A DNA stretch of 64,000 nucleotides from Chitinophagaceae bacterium (lineage in GTDB: Bacteria > Bacteroidota > Bacteroidia > Chitinophagales > Chitinophagaceae): positions 1 to 64,000 of the forward strand of contig JAEUVK010000118.1 in assembly GCA_016787135.1 (NCBI GenBank), in the 5' to 3' direction. Under the pieces are notes generated by a model. That model worked only from the letters and a program-made list of their open reading frames with translations. It was not told where the DNA came from and made no database searches. A program made the position numbers and the translations under genes. Of this stretch, positions 34,930 to 43,765 are shown piece by piece (the first letter of the stretch is position 1; each line of letters starts with the position of its first letter).

Positions 34930-35095
34930 CGGAATACAAACAGGGAACCTGTAAGACAACGGTGAAGTTAGAAGTTCCGCTGCAATCCGGCGTGAACCGG
35001 GAGAAGGAAGCCGGGCCCAAAGGAAGTAAATTTTCCGGCTTCCAAAAATTGCGGTAACTTAAATTATTCTTTCCCCAAATGCCAAAGACTCTCTT
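34930..35095. other. Gene-free remainder between the pseudogene and the next small gene
   Basis: Together with 34439-34929 this makes a 657-base stretch without an intact gene. In this last part I see no homology to the peptidase gene and no clear hairpin or promoter. Confidence 0.4.
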
Positions 35096-35473
35096 ATGAG
35101 AAAGGCTCTCTTCCTGCGGGTCATGCTCGCTTGCAGTTTCATCCTGGTTATTGATCGCATGCCTGCGAAAGCCAGTTTTTCCCCGTTTCCTCCCGAGCCC
35201 TGGCAACAATTAAAACTTAGTGAATTCATAAAGCTCAAACCAGTTGCATTCGGGCAACAGGCAGGACGGCGTTTAAACCTGCTCCAAAAGTTTTCATTTG
35301 GAATTTTGAAACAAAAGATGAAAAAAACGCTGCACCGCAAAGGGGATCAGACCGTAGGTGAATTCCTTGCCACGAATCGTCACCGCTACAAATGGTGGTA
35401 TATCGTTCTTATCATTGGCCTCGCTATATTAATGGTGATCGTTTTTATCAATGTAATCAGGTTGGGATCCTGA
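35096..35473 (+). CDS. Small membrane-anchored protein
   Basis: 125 residues: signal-like N-terminus (MRKALFLRVMLACSFILVIDRMPAKA), a basic middle (LSEFIKLKPVAFGQQAGRRLNLLQKFSFGILKQKMKK) and one C-terminal transmembrane helix (WWYIVLIIGLAILMVIVFINVI). The middle pattern (residue run like 'L..EF..L......G.+.NL+Q+.SF+I.+.+MK') recalls a common Bacteroidota family of short membrane proteins of unknown function. It sits between the dead and live copies of the M28 gene. No partner is obvious. Confidence 0.65.
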   Translation: MRKALFLRVMLACSFILVIDRMPAKASFSPFPPEPWQQLKLSEFIKLKPVAFGQQAGRRLNLLQKFSFGILKQKMKKTLHRKGDQTVGEFLATNRHRYKWWYIVLIIGLAILMVIVFINVIRLGS

Positions 35474-35702
35474 AAAAAACTGATCGAAGCGCTATATCCC
35501 GGAAAAAGTAAGAGAAGAATTCGCATGGCAAAAAGTTTGAATAAATAATTGAAGGGCGATATAAATGAGAGATTCGAACGGGGTACGCAAATACCCGCAT
35601 CATGGTATTTAGGTTTTTCTGCATAATTATTCAGTCATTCATCCATTTCCCTGCGATATGAAAGGATAAAATCCTTACTTTCCTTCCCTAAAAATTACAC
35701 AC

Positions 35703-37286
35703 ATGAGAAAAACCGGTATTTCTGTTTTATTTCTATTCATTGTTGTTCTTGTATCAGCCCAGGAGAAAATGGACCTGGAGATGATGAATAAGATCAGGAG
35801 CGAAGGGCTGAACAATTCAAAGGTGATGGACATCGCTTTTTATCTTACCGATGTCAGTGGTCCCCGGCTCACTAAATCTCCCGGCTATGACAGGGCGGCC
35901 AACTGGGCCATCAGCGAATTAAAAAAATGGGGGCTGGAAAACGCCATGTTGGAACCATGGGGTGAATTTGGCAAAAGCTGGGATCTTCAGAAAAGTTATG
36001 TAGCCATGTCAGCACCCTATTATCGCCCATTGATCGCATTCCCTAAGACATGGACAAAAGGGACCAATGGCCTTCAGAATGTTGAGGTCATGCTGATCAC
36101 TGCAAAAGATTCTGTTGAACTGGAGCAATACCGCGGCAAACTAAAAGGAAAGATCCTGATCATGAACAGAACAGATACCCTGAAACAAAGTTTCAAAGCA
36201 GATGCCAGTCGTTATACTGATGAGGAACTGCAAAAAATGGCTGAAGCCAAACCGCAGCAGCCACGTCAGCCAAGCGGCGATACGGCAGAAGCCCGCCGGC
36301 GTCGTGAACAGTTTCAACGTTTGCAGGGCCCTGCTCAATTATTAAACAAATTAAAAGAGATTGCCGACAAAGAAGGCGCAGTGGCTGTATTGAGCATGAG
36401 CCCGAGAGGTCATGAAGGCACTTTGTTTGTGCAGGGAGGCGGTGCGTATTCGCCAACATCCCCGGATAATTTTTTAGATATCATGATCGCTTTTGAAGAT
36501 TATATGAGCATCTGTCGCTTATTGAGAGCCGGGGTGCCGGTAAAAATTGAAGCGGATGTGAAAACAGCTATCAACGCAAAGGATACAAAAGGGTATAATG
36601 TCATAGCGGAAATAAAGGGGACCGATCCCTCTTTAAAAGATGAAATAGTCATGCTGGGCGGTCATCTCGATAGCTGGCAGGGCGCAACCGGTGCAACAGA
36701 TAATGCTGCAGGCTGCTCAGTGATGATGGAAGCTATCCGGATATTAAAGACACTTGGTGTAAAGCCACGTCGTACTATCAGGATCGCTTTATGGAATGGA
36801 GAAGAGCAGGGTTTACTTGGTTCAAGAGGATATGTTAAGAATCACTTTGCCGATCCGGCTACTATGGAACTGAAGCCTGAACATGCCAGGTTCTCTTCTT
36901 ATTTTAATATTGATAACGGCACAGGTAAAATAAGAGGTATTTACCTGCAGGGAAATGAAAAGGTAAAAGACATATTTGCCCAGTGGCTGCAGCCTTTTAA
37001 TGACCTTGGCGCCAAAACGATCACCATCTCTAATACGGGCGGTACGGATCACCAATCGTTTGATGCGGTCGGTTTGCCTGGTTTTCAATTTATTCAGGAC
37101 CCGATTGAATATGATACCCGGACGCATCACACCAATATGGATTCATACGATCACCTGATTGCCGATGATATGAAGCAGATAGCGACTATTGTAGCGGCAT
37201 TTGTTTATAATGCTGCTCAGCGTGATGAAAAACTGCCGAGAAAGGAATTACCGAAACCGAGAGAAGGGAATCAGCGGGGATTCTAA
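35703..37286 (+). CDS. M28 family zinc aminopeptidase, secreted
   Basis: 527 residues with signal peptide MRKTGISVLFLFIVVLVSAQ. A PA-like insert lies at about 130-290 and the M28 di-zinc catalytic domain at about 300-510. Zinc and catalytic residues are in GGHLDSWQGATGATDNAAG (His, Asp), WNGEEQGLLGSRGYV (Glu-Glu), the IDNGTG segment (Asp) and TGGTDHQSF (His). Peptidases of this kind trim N-terminal residues from peptides outside the cytoplasm. A decayed copy of its 5' end lies 1,090 bases upstream. Terminator at 37300-37359. Confidence 0.92.
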   Translation: MRKTGISVLFLFIVVLVSAQEKMDLEMMNKIRSEGLNNSKVMDIAFYLTDVSGPRLTKSPGYDRAANWAISELKKWGLENAMLEPWGEFGKSWDLQKSYVAMSAPYYRPLIAFPKTWTKGTNGLQNVEVMLITAKDSVELEQYRGKLKGKILIMNRTDTLKQSFKADASRYTDEELQKMAEAKPQQPRQPSGDTAEARRRREQFQRLQGPAQLLNKLKEIADKEGAVAVLSMSPRGHEGTLFVQGGGAYSPTSPDNFLDIMIAFEDYMSICRLLRAGVPVKIEADVKTAINAKDTKGYNVIAEIKGTDPSLKDEIVMLGGHLDSWQGATGATDNAAGCSVMMEAIRILKTLGVKPRRTIRIALWNGEEQGLLGSRGYVKNHFADPATMELKPEHARFSSYFNIDNGTGKIRGIYLQGNEKVKDIFAQWLQPFNDLGAKTITISNTGGTDHQSFDAVGLPGFQFIQDPIEYDTRTHHTNMDSYDHLIADDMKQIATIVAAFVYNAAQRDEKLPRKELPKPREGNQRGF

Positions 37287-37299
37287 AACCTGTTTTCCG

Positions 37300-37359
37300 C
37301 AAAGGGGCCGCTACGTATATGAAGAGGATTTCAGTGCGTAGCGGTCTTTGTGTTTTTAT
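37300..37359 (+). terminator. Terminator after the M28 peptidase gene
   Basis: CCGCTACG / CGTAGCGG (37308-37315, 37337-37344), extended by outer CAAAG / CTTTG, then TGTTTTT. It may also serve the convergent gene that ends at 37369. Confidence 0.75.
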
Positions 37360-37368
37360 AATGTAAGG

Positions 37369-38190
37369 TCATTTTGGCTTTTCGTAGATAAACCTGACCA
37401 GCGCATTCTTTTTATCATCAGAAGTAAGATACAGTTGATAACGCTTGTCGCCAGCGTTGACGATCATTAATGCGGTGTTGGGTGGAATGGTTCCCAGGTT
37501 TTCCCCTACCATGATCACTTCCTGCTGTTGCCTTCTCAGGTCAATTTTCAGGTACGTAGTGATAGGGCTTGCTTTCAGCATCTGGCGGGAAACGACCGGG
37601 CTTCCGTTCACATACACAGAAATGGTATCACCGTCGATCTGGCCGTTATCATAAAAATCAAGTTTGATAGAACCGGTATCCACGAAGATCTCTTTGACCA
37701 GTTCATTCTTTCTTATTTCAAGGATGGGGGGTAAGGATGGTTTGAATGCAGACTGCTGGATACGGGTCATTACGATGGTGCCGGGCGGGCATATGCTTTT
37801 ATTGTCCATTGTCTTTCCGGTCCAGGAACCCCGCAGTTGTTCTTCCCTGCCATCTGTATGAAAACTGAGCGTATATCTTTTGATACAGGGGATACAATCG
37901 GGCGGAATATGGAAGGTGGCCACTTTCAGTTCGTCAATGATCATGCTTTTGGCCGTCGTGTCATACACGCCTTCAAATACTTCCCTTACGTAATTGGAGG
38001 TGTCCGAGTAATGATAAGAGGTGCCTAATATCTTAGTACCGCTTATCTGAATTTGCAGCTCGATGTTATAAACCGGAAAACAGCCTCCGGGCTCCATAAC
38101 GAGTTTACCTTTCCAGATACCATTAATATTCTGCGCTCCGGCAAAGAAAAATGTGGAAATAAGTAAAGCTATAATCAGAATCCGCTGCAT
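37369..38190 (-). CDS. Secreted two-domain protein, paralogue of the next gene
   Basis: 273 residues with signal peptide (IALLISTFFFAGAQ). N-terminal domain (22-150) opens with NINGIWKGKLVMEPGG and has conserved cysteines (PDCIPCIKRY); C-terminal domain (160-273) contains DFYDNGQIDGDTISVYVNG, ENLGTIPPNTALMIV and KNALVRFIYEKPK. Both parts are closely matched, in the same order, by the protein at 38281-39399, which adds a long Thr/Pro/Lys-rich linker. The C-terminal module resembles a beta-sandwich found in many Bacteroidota surface proteins. Exact function unknown. The two genes are 90 bases apart, a clear tandem duplication. Confidence 0.75.
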   Translation of the reverse strand: MQRILIIALLISTFFFAGAQNINGIWKGKLVMEPGGCFPVYNIELQIQISGTKILGTSYHYSDTSNYVREVFEGVYDTTAKSMIIDELKVATFHIPPDCIPCIKRYTLSFHTDGREEQLRGSWTGKTMDNKSICPPGTIVMTRIQQSAFKPSLPPILEIRKNELVKEIFVDTGSIKLDFYDNGQIDGDTISVYVNGSPVVSRQMLKASPITTYLKIDLRRQQQEVIMVGENLGTIPPNTALMIVNAGDKRYQLYLTSDDKKNALVRFIYEKPK

Positions 38191-38280
38191 GAATATTCAA
38201 AATAGAAGAAAATGTCCGAAGCCTGCAAAAAAATTACAGTAACGGTCAAATTTCCCTACAATAAGTCGCTGGCAAAATCA

Positions 38281-39399
38281 TTATGGTTGCGCTGGCTTTT
38301 GGTACCTGAACCTGACCAGCGCATTTTTTTGTTCGGTAGAGGTAATACGGACGTCAAATCGTTGGTCGCCGGCTTCTACTACCATCAGCGATGTATTAGG
38401 CGGAATGCGGCCAAGGTTCTCGGCTACCATTACCAGCTCATGAATTTCGTCCTCATTATCCATTCTCAATTTGACTATGATAGGGGTAGCACTGAGCCTT
38501 TTGCTGGACACTAATAATTTTTTGTCGTAGAATATCGAGATCGTGTCATCATCTATTTCTCCGTTGTCATACAATTTTACGGTCACATCGGGGTCATTCA
38601 CCACCAGTGATTTCATCAATTCATTCTGCCTTTCCTTTAAAACGGCCGGGGTTATGACCGGAGGTTTTACGGTAGTTTTTACCAGGGGCAGAGGATCATT
38701 TTTTACAGTTGTATCCTTCTTGCTATCCCGTGTAATGGTCGTTTTTACAGTTGCCGTTTCTTTTTTTACAGGAGCAGTAGTTTTATTTGTCACCGGTGGG
38801 CGTTTAATGACAACAGGAGCCGTCCTTTTGGTGGTAGTGTCTTTAGAAGGGGGCACATTCGTTTTGACCAACGGTGTTACCGTACCCTTTTTGCGCAGAA
38901 AAGGTTCTATATAAAAATCAGAGGTTTCTACCTTACGTAAATGAACAGTGCCGCCGCCGCAATCTCCCCATTCGTAAGGATTGGGACGGCCTTTTACTTC
39001 ATATTTGCCCAGGTATGTTCCTTCAAGGAATTCCTCTTTACCTGATTTGCTGTAAACCAGGTTATATTTCATAATGCAAGTAAGGCCGCCGGGATTTACC
39101 AGTTCTACTGTTTTTATTTCCTGGATGCGCAGGCTTTGTGAGGTCTTTACAAAGTTACCGGTCATGGTTGCTTTGCCATAGAAACGGATATCATCCTGCC
39201 ATGAATAAGATACGCCGGTTGCTGAAAAACTACCATCGGCATTTTGTTTCACCTGAAACTCCAATCTGTAATGCTGACCGTCTTCCGATTTGAAATAGCC
39301 TTTCCAGATACCTGTTACATTCTGGGAAAAAGCATTAACTGAAATACTACAGGTAAGAATTAAAGCAAGCAACCAACTCTGTCGTTCTGTCCGTTTCAT
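38281..39399 (-). CDS. Secreted two-domain protein with a long Thr/Pro/Lys linker
   Basis: 372 residues with signal peptide (LALILTCSISVNAFSQ). N-terminal domain opens NVTGIWKGYFKSEDGQHYRLEF and holds Cys in GGLTCIMKYNLVYS and WGDCGGGTVHL. About 75 residues of Thr, Lys, Pro and Val (TNVPPSKDTTTKRTAPVV onward) form a flexible linker. The C-terminal domain (270-372) carries KLYDNGEIDDDTISIFYD, ENLGRIPPNTSLMVV and KNALVRFRYQKP, matching the paralogue at 37369. Acidic DxNGxIDxDTI repeats could bind calcium. Probably exported; role unknown. Divergent from the DUF5995 gene. Confidence 0.78.
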   Translation of the reverse strand: MKRTERQSWLLALILTCSISVNAFSQNVTGIWKGYFKSEDGQHYRLEFQVKQNADGSFSATGVSYSWQDDIRFYGKATMTGNFVKTSQSLRIQEIKTVELVNPGGLTCIMKYNLVYSKSGKEEFLEGTYLGKYEVKGRPNPYEWGDCGGGTVHLRKVETSDFYIEPFLRKKGTVTPLVKTNVPPSKDTTTKRTAPVVIKRPPVTNKTTAPVKKETATVKTTITRDSKKDTTVKNDPLPLVKTTVKPPVITPAVLKERQNELMKSLVVNDPDVTVKLYDNGEIDDDTISIFYDKKLLVSSKRLSATPIIVKLRMDNEDEIHELVMVAENLGRIPPNTSLMVVEAGDQRFDVRITSTEQKNALVRFRYQKPAQP

Positions 39400-39438
39400 T
39401 ACAGGTTCAAAACTAACGAATAAGTTCGTATTGATGAA

Positions 39439-39469
39439 TTTGGCTGCCGGAAAGGGTTTGTTAATTTTG
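39439..39469 (+). promoter_or_regulatory. Consensus Bacteroidota promoter
   Basis: TTTG (39439-39442), 19 bases, TAATTTTG (39462-39469): an exact TTTG-N19-TAnnTTTG match, 55 bases before the ATG of the DUF5995 gene. Confidence 0.75.
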
Positions 39470-39524
39470 AGAATGACACTTGCCCGGTCTGAGAACTATA
39501 AAATAGCTGCCTGCCACGTAAAAA

Positions 39525-40235
39525 ATGAATCTGAAAAATAAATACGCCTCATTGCTGATCATTATGTTCTTATCTCAGGAAGGTAAGGCGCAATATACAT
39601 ACCAAACCGCCGTACTTCTCCATAAGCTCGATTCTATACGCAGCAGTTCTTCTGTGGCAAAATATTTTGCAGATATTTATTTTGCAACCACAGCAAATGC
39701 TGTACTTTATTTTTCCAATGCCGATACAAGTGTGCAGAAAATGATGGGAAGGATGGAACTCCGGTTTGCTGATTATTTTTTACGGTCTGCTGATGCGCAT
39801 GAAAAGAAATTACCCATACCCGGGGAATGGAAAACTTATTATGCGGATAAAAATGCCTCCTCTCTCAGGTATATTCTTTTTGGTATCAATGCCCATATCA
39901 ACGGGGATATATGGCAGGCGCTGACCAACGAGTTCTCCAAAGAAGAGATACAGGAATTGAAACCTCATTATTTTGCTTATTATCAGCAATTACTCCGGGA
40001 GTACCGGCTTGTTTATGATCAGGCATTCATACGAAGTAAACGGCTCAGGGTCCTTCATACCATTAGTTTTGGTATGGATGAACTGTATGGGAAAATAATG
40101 CTGAAACGCTGGCGAAAAAGGCAGATGCAGCTTGCCGAATTGTATTTTGACGATAAGCCTTTATTTGACAAAAAGCTGAAGAGACTCCGTAAAAAAATGG
40201 ACCGCCTTGATGACCTGATCAGGCGAAATACCTGA
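39525..40235 (+). CDS. DUF5995 family protein, secreted
   Basis: 236 residues with signal peptide MNLKNKYASLLIIMFLSQEGKAQ. All-helical, with the signature FGINAHINGDIWQALTNEF and an acidic-aromatic segment earlier (RFADYFLRSADAHEKKLP). The His in NAHIN and nearby Asp are candidate metal ligands. Function of the family is not known to me. Driven by a consensus promoter just upstream; followed by the thrS leader on the same strand. Confidence 0.75.
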   Translation: MNLKNKYASLLIIMFLSQEGKAQYTYQTAVLLHKLDSIRSSSSVAKYFADIYFATTANAVLYFSNADTSVQKMMGRMELRFADYFLRSADAHEKKLPIPGEWKTYYADKNASSLRYILFGINAHINGDIWQALTNEFSKEEIQELKPHYFAYYQQLLREYRLVYDQAFIRSKRLRVLHTISFGMDELYGKIMLKRWRKRQMQLAELYFDDKPLFDKKLKRLRKKMDRLDDLIRRNT

Positions 40236-40301
40236 AAGACGAATTATTTACTACTGCCATTATAATCGGTCAGAGTTTGTTAATTTTGCCAGCCCTAAAA
40301 G

Positions 40302-40413
40302 CTGGTTACCAGTTGCCTGTTACCGGTTACCGGTTTTTAGCATTCTGAAAAATGTTTTTATTAAAAATTTCGGGGCAAGTACTGGTGACCCGAAACAATT
40401 AACTGGCAACCAG
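40302..40413 (+). promoter_or_regulatory. thrS upstream leader with repeated GGTTACC-type words
   Basis: Between a -7 element TAATTTTG (40281-40288) and the thrS ATG lie several related inverted words: CTGGTTACCAG (40302-40312), CCGGTTACCGG (40323-40333, followed by TTTTT), CTGGTGACCC (40382-40391) and CTGGCAACCAG (40403-40413). They could fold in alternative pairings. A control element for thrS is possible; this may instead be neutral microrepeat sequence. Confidence 0.4.
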
Positions 40414-40423
40414 AAACAGAAAG

Positions 40424-42358
40424 ATGATACATATTACTTTACCGGACGGAGCTGTCAGGCAATATGAGAAAGGTGTCACAGCATTAGATGTTGCTAAATC
40501 CATTTCGGAAGGCCTTGCAAGAAAAGTACTGGCGGCAAATGTGAACGGACAGGTATGGGATGCCGGCAGACCCATTAATGAAGATGCTTCATTAAAATTG
40601 CTTACATGGACGGATACAGATGGAAAAAGCACATTCTGGCATTCCTCTGCTCACCTGATGGCGGAAGCAGTCGAATCTTTATTTCCAGGTGTAAAATTCT
40701 GGGTGGGGCCACCTGTAGAGAATGGCTTTTACTATGATATGGATCTTGGTGACAAAAAGATGTCCGAAGAAGATCTCATAGCCCTGGAGAAAAAGATGAA
40801 TGAACTGGCAAAGAAGAACAGCACTTATGTGCGGAAAGAAATACCCAAAGACGAAGCCGTCAGGTATTTTACGGGAAAGGGAGATGAGTATAAACTTGAC
40901 CTGCTTGGCGGGCTGAAGGATGGGGAGATCACCTTTTATACACAAGGCAATTTTACTGATCTCTGCCGTGGGCCGCATATCCCTAATACGTCTTTTATCA
41001 AGGCTATCAAGTTAACCAGTATTGCCGGCGCTTACTGGAAAGGCGATGAGAAGAATAAAATGCTTACCCGTGTTTACGGCGTGACATTCCCGTCACAGAA
41101 GGAATTAGATGAGTACCTGCAGATGCTGGAAGAAGCGAGGAAAAGGGATCATCGCAAACTGGGTAAAGAGCTAAGCATATTCACCATGGATGATGATGTA
41201 GGACCGGGGCTTCCCCTGTGGTTACCGAATGGTACGATCATCATTGAGGAACTGGAAAAATTAGCAAAAGAAACTGAACTGGCAGCAGGGTATAAAAGAG
41301 TAGTGACCCCGCATATTGCCAAGGAAAGTATGTATCTCACCAGTGGTCACCTGCCTTATTACCAGGATAGCATGTACCCGCCGATGGAACTGGAAGGGCA
41401 GAAGTACTACCTGAAGGCTATGAACTGTCCGCACCATCACAAGATATTTGCAGCAGAACCGAAGAGTTATAAAGATCTTCCGTTGCGCCTGGCTGAATAC
41501 GGCACTTGTTATCGTTATGAACAAAGCGGTGAGTTATTTGGTTTGATGAGGGTGCGCTGTCTGCATATGAACGATGCACATATCTACTGTACCAAAGAGC
41601 AATTCTATGAAGAATTCAAGGCCGTGAACGATATGTACATCAAATATTTCAAAATATTTGGAGTGGATAAATACGTGATGCGATTGTCACTGCATGAGCC
41701 TTCCAAACTCGGTAAGAAATATGTGGATGAACCAGAGTTATGGAAAGAAACAGAGGAGCTTGTCAGGGATGTACTGATCAAAACGAATACACCGTTTGTT
41801 GAAGTACAGGATGAAGCTGCCTTCTACGGTCCGAAGATAGATGTGCAGATATGGAGTGCTATCGGCCGCGAATTCACATTGGCGACCAACCAGGTTGATT
41901 TTGCACAGGGCAGGAGGTTCAAGCTGGAATTCACGAACCAGGACAATAAGGCTGAAACACCTTTGATCATTCACAGAGCTCCGTTGGGTACACACGAACG
42001 GTTTATCGGCTTTTTGCTTGAGCATTATGCAGGCAAATTCCCGGCTTGGCTGGCCCCGGTACAGGTAAAAGTGCTGCCGATCAGCGATAAGTTTCTGGAT
42101 TATGCCAAAACAATTTCGCAAAAGCTGAAAAAAGCTGATATTCGTGCAGAGGTTGATGACCGTAACGAAAAGATCGGAAAAAAGATCCGCGACACAGAGT
42201 TAATGAAAGTGCCTTATATGCTGGTAGTAGGAGAAAAGGAAATGAATGAAAACAAAGTGGCGGTGAGAAGGCAGGGCAAAGGAGATGCGGGGATAAAAGA
42301 TGTGGATGAGTTTTTGAAAGACGTAAAAACAGAGATAGAAGAAAGAAGAAGTGAATAA
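40424..42358 (+). CDS. thrS: Threonyl-tRNA synthetase
   Basis: 644 residues, full length. TGS domain (1-60, MIHITLPDGAVRQYEKGVT), editing domain with HSSAHLMAEAVESL (about 75-90) and its zinc-type Cys/His residues, class II catalytic core with zinc ligand motif MNCPHHHKIF, motif 2 YRYEQSGELFGLMRV and motif 3 PLGTHERFIGFLLEHY, and a C-terminal anticodon-binding domain (about 540-640). It charges tRNA-Thr in the cytosol. The motif 2 loop reads RVRCLHMNDAHIYC where the usual form is RVRGFTQDDAHIFC. infC follows after 85 bases, the classical order. Confidence 0.97.
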   Translation: MIHITLPDGAVRQYEKGVTALDVAKSISEGLARKVLAANVNGQVWDAGRPINEDASLKLLTWTDTDGKSTFWHSSAHLMAEAVESLFPGVKFWVGPPVENGFYYDMDLGDKKMSEEDLIALEKKMNELAKKNSTYVRKEIPKDEAVRYFTGKGDEYKLDLLGGLKDGEITFYTQGNFTDLCRGPHIPNTSFIKAIKLTSIAGAYWKGDEKNKMLTRVYGVTFPSQKELDEYLQMLEEARKRDHRKLGKELSIFTMDDDVGPGLPLWLPNGTIIIEELEKLAKETELAAGYKRVVTPHIAKESMYLTSGHLPYYQDSMYPPMELEGQKYYLKAMNCPHHHKIFAAEPKSYKDLPLRLAEYGTCYRYEQSGELFGLMRVRCLHMNDAHIYCTKEQFYEEFKAVNDMYIKYFKIFGVDKYVMRLSLHEPSKLGKKYVDEPELWKETEELVRDVLIKTNTPFVEVQDEAAFYGPKIDVQIWSAIGREFTLATNQVDFAQGRRFKLEFTNQDNKAETPLIIHRAPLGTHERFIGFLLEHYAGKFPAWLAPVQVKVLPISDKFLDYAKTISQKLKKADIRAEVDDRNEKIGKKIRDTELMKVPYMLVVGEKEMNENKVAVRRQGKGDAGIKDVDEFLKDVKTEIEERRSE

Positions 42359-42443
42359 TAAAGCCTCATCTCCTGTATGAGGAATTTCAGAATAAAAAAC
42401 AATTGCTCTCCTTCAGGGGCGGGGGCTTAACCAAAAACAGTAA

Positions 42444-43088
42444 ATGGCAGTACCACAAAAACCCGGCGGCGGGTTCAACAGGCCACCAGGACAAGGCGGT
42501 TTTCAAAGACCCGGCGGCGGTGGCGGTTTTAACAAAGGCGGATTCAACAGGGGCAGGTTTGCTCCCCGCAAAGAAGCAGAACATCGCATCAATCAATTCA
42601 TCAGGGCTCCGCAGGTTCGTCTTGTAGGCGATAATGTAGAAGTAGGTATCTATTCCATCCAGGAGGCGCTGAAGATAGCGCAAGAGCAGCAGCTTGACCT
42701 GGTGGAGATATCTCCGACAGTAGATCCACCTGTTTGCAAGGTGATCGATTATAACAAATTCCTTTACGATAAGAAGAAGAAGGAAAAAGAAATGAAGGCC
42801 AAAAGCAAGGTCTCTGAAGTAAAAGAGATCCGCTTTACGCCGAATACAGATGACCATGACTTTGACTTTAAGGCAAAGCATGCTGAAGGCTTTTTGAAAG
42901 AAGGCAATAAAGTAAAGGCTTACGTTCAATTTAAAGGTCGTGCCATACAATTCCAGGAAAGGGGACAACTACTGTTGCTGAAGTTTGCTGAACGGCTGGC
43001 TGAGGTCGCTGTTCTGGAGAACATGCCCAAGATGGAAGGCAGAAGAATGCTGGCCATGTTTGCCCCTAAGGGTAAAAAGAAAGCATAA
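42444..43088 (+). CDS. infC: Translation initiation factor IF-3 with Gly-rich N-terminal extension
   Basis: 214 residues. The IF-3 N- and C-terminal domains follow from about residue 45: EHRINQFIRAPQVRLVGDNVEVGIYSIQEAL, linker KKKKEKEMKAKSK, then KEIRFTPNTDDHDFDFKAKHAEGFL and FKGRAIQFQERG. Residues 5-40 are an unusual Gly/Phe/Asn/Arg-rich stretch (GGGFNRPPGQGGFQRPGGG and repeats). ATG start at 42444, not the ATT/AUU used in E. coli. IF-3 binds the 30S subunit and checks the initiator codon. A terminator follows, so the gene is cut off from rpmI-rplT. Confidence 0.95.
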   Translation: MAVPQKPGGGFNRPPGQGGFQRPGGGGGFNKGGFNRGRFAPRKEAEHRINQFIRAPQVRLVGDNVEVGIYSIQEALKIAQEQQLDLVEISPTVDPPVCKVIDYNKFLYDKKKKEKEMKAKSKVSEVKEIRFTPNTDDHDFDFKAKHAEGFLKEGNKVKAYVQFKGRAIQFQERGQLLLLKFAERLAEVAVLENMPKMEGRRMLAMFAPKGKKKA

Positions 43089-43104
43089 AAGAACCCATTT
43101 TTAT

Positions 43105-43137
43105 AAAACCGTTCCATAAAAGGAGCGGTTTCTTATT
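43105..43137 (+). terminator. Terminator after infC
   Basis: AAACCG-TTCC / GGA-G-CGGTTT hairpin (about 43106-43131) with a TTCTTATTTT tail. Ends the thrS-infC transcript. Confidence 0.75.
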
Positions 43138-43182
43138 TTGTCCCTTGTCTCTTCCCAAATATAAAAACTAAAATCATTGACA

Positions 43183-43644
43183 ATGAGAAAGACAACTCCT
43201 TTGCTGATTATTGCTTTTGTATTGTTTATTTCATCCTGCAAAACAGCAGATAACCAGGTGCCTGAAATAGCAGCAGATTTCTGTAAATGTATCTCCGTGC
43301 TGGAAAAGGACATGAGCAAAGCTACTGTAGATGTGATCAGCCGTGCTGCAGAAGCTGCCGACCCTGAACAAGCCATGGAAAAGGCGATGGAAGGAATGAG
43401 CGAGGAGGATAAAATGAAAGTAGCCATGGAAATGGTAGGCATGAGTAAACTGGACGATGCGTCTTCGGAGGTAGGCCGCTGTATGAAGGACGTGGAGAAA
43501 AAATATGACAAAAGCTACACCTTCAATGAAAAGAAATTTGGCGAAAAGATCATCAAAGAACTGGAATCAAAAAATGGGTGCGGTCTCACCGCTGCGATCA
43601 TGAAACTCGGATTGAAGGTGGAAAGCAAGGAAAAAAAGGATTAA
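43183..43644 (+). CDS. Small lipoprotein, unknown function
   Basis: 153 residues from ATG at 43183 (an in-frame TTG is two codons earlier). Lipobox ISSC. The mature protein is helical and acidic with Cys-Lys-Cys near residue 35 (DFCKCISVLEKDM) and two more Cys (GRCMKDVEKK, NGCGL), and a Met/Glu/Ala-rich helix (AMEKAMEGMSEEDKMKVAMEMVG). No family recognised. Inserted between infC and the second metalloprotease. Confidence 0.75.
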   Translation: MRKTTPLLIIAFVLFISSCKTADNQVPEIAADFCKCISVLEKDMSKATVDVISRAAEAADPEQAMEKAMEGMSEEDKMKVAMEMVGMSKLDDASSEVGRCMKDVEKKYDKSYTFNEKKFGEKIIKELESKNGCGLTAAIMKLGLKVESKEKKD

Positions 43645-43765
43645 TATCCTGACGGATCTATTTACTTATTCATCACGGGTTTTCTGCCATTGGTAACAAA
43701 AGCGCCTTTGTTATAATACCTAACGGGCACTTTAACTAAATTGAGCTGATAAAATATTGATACAA

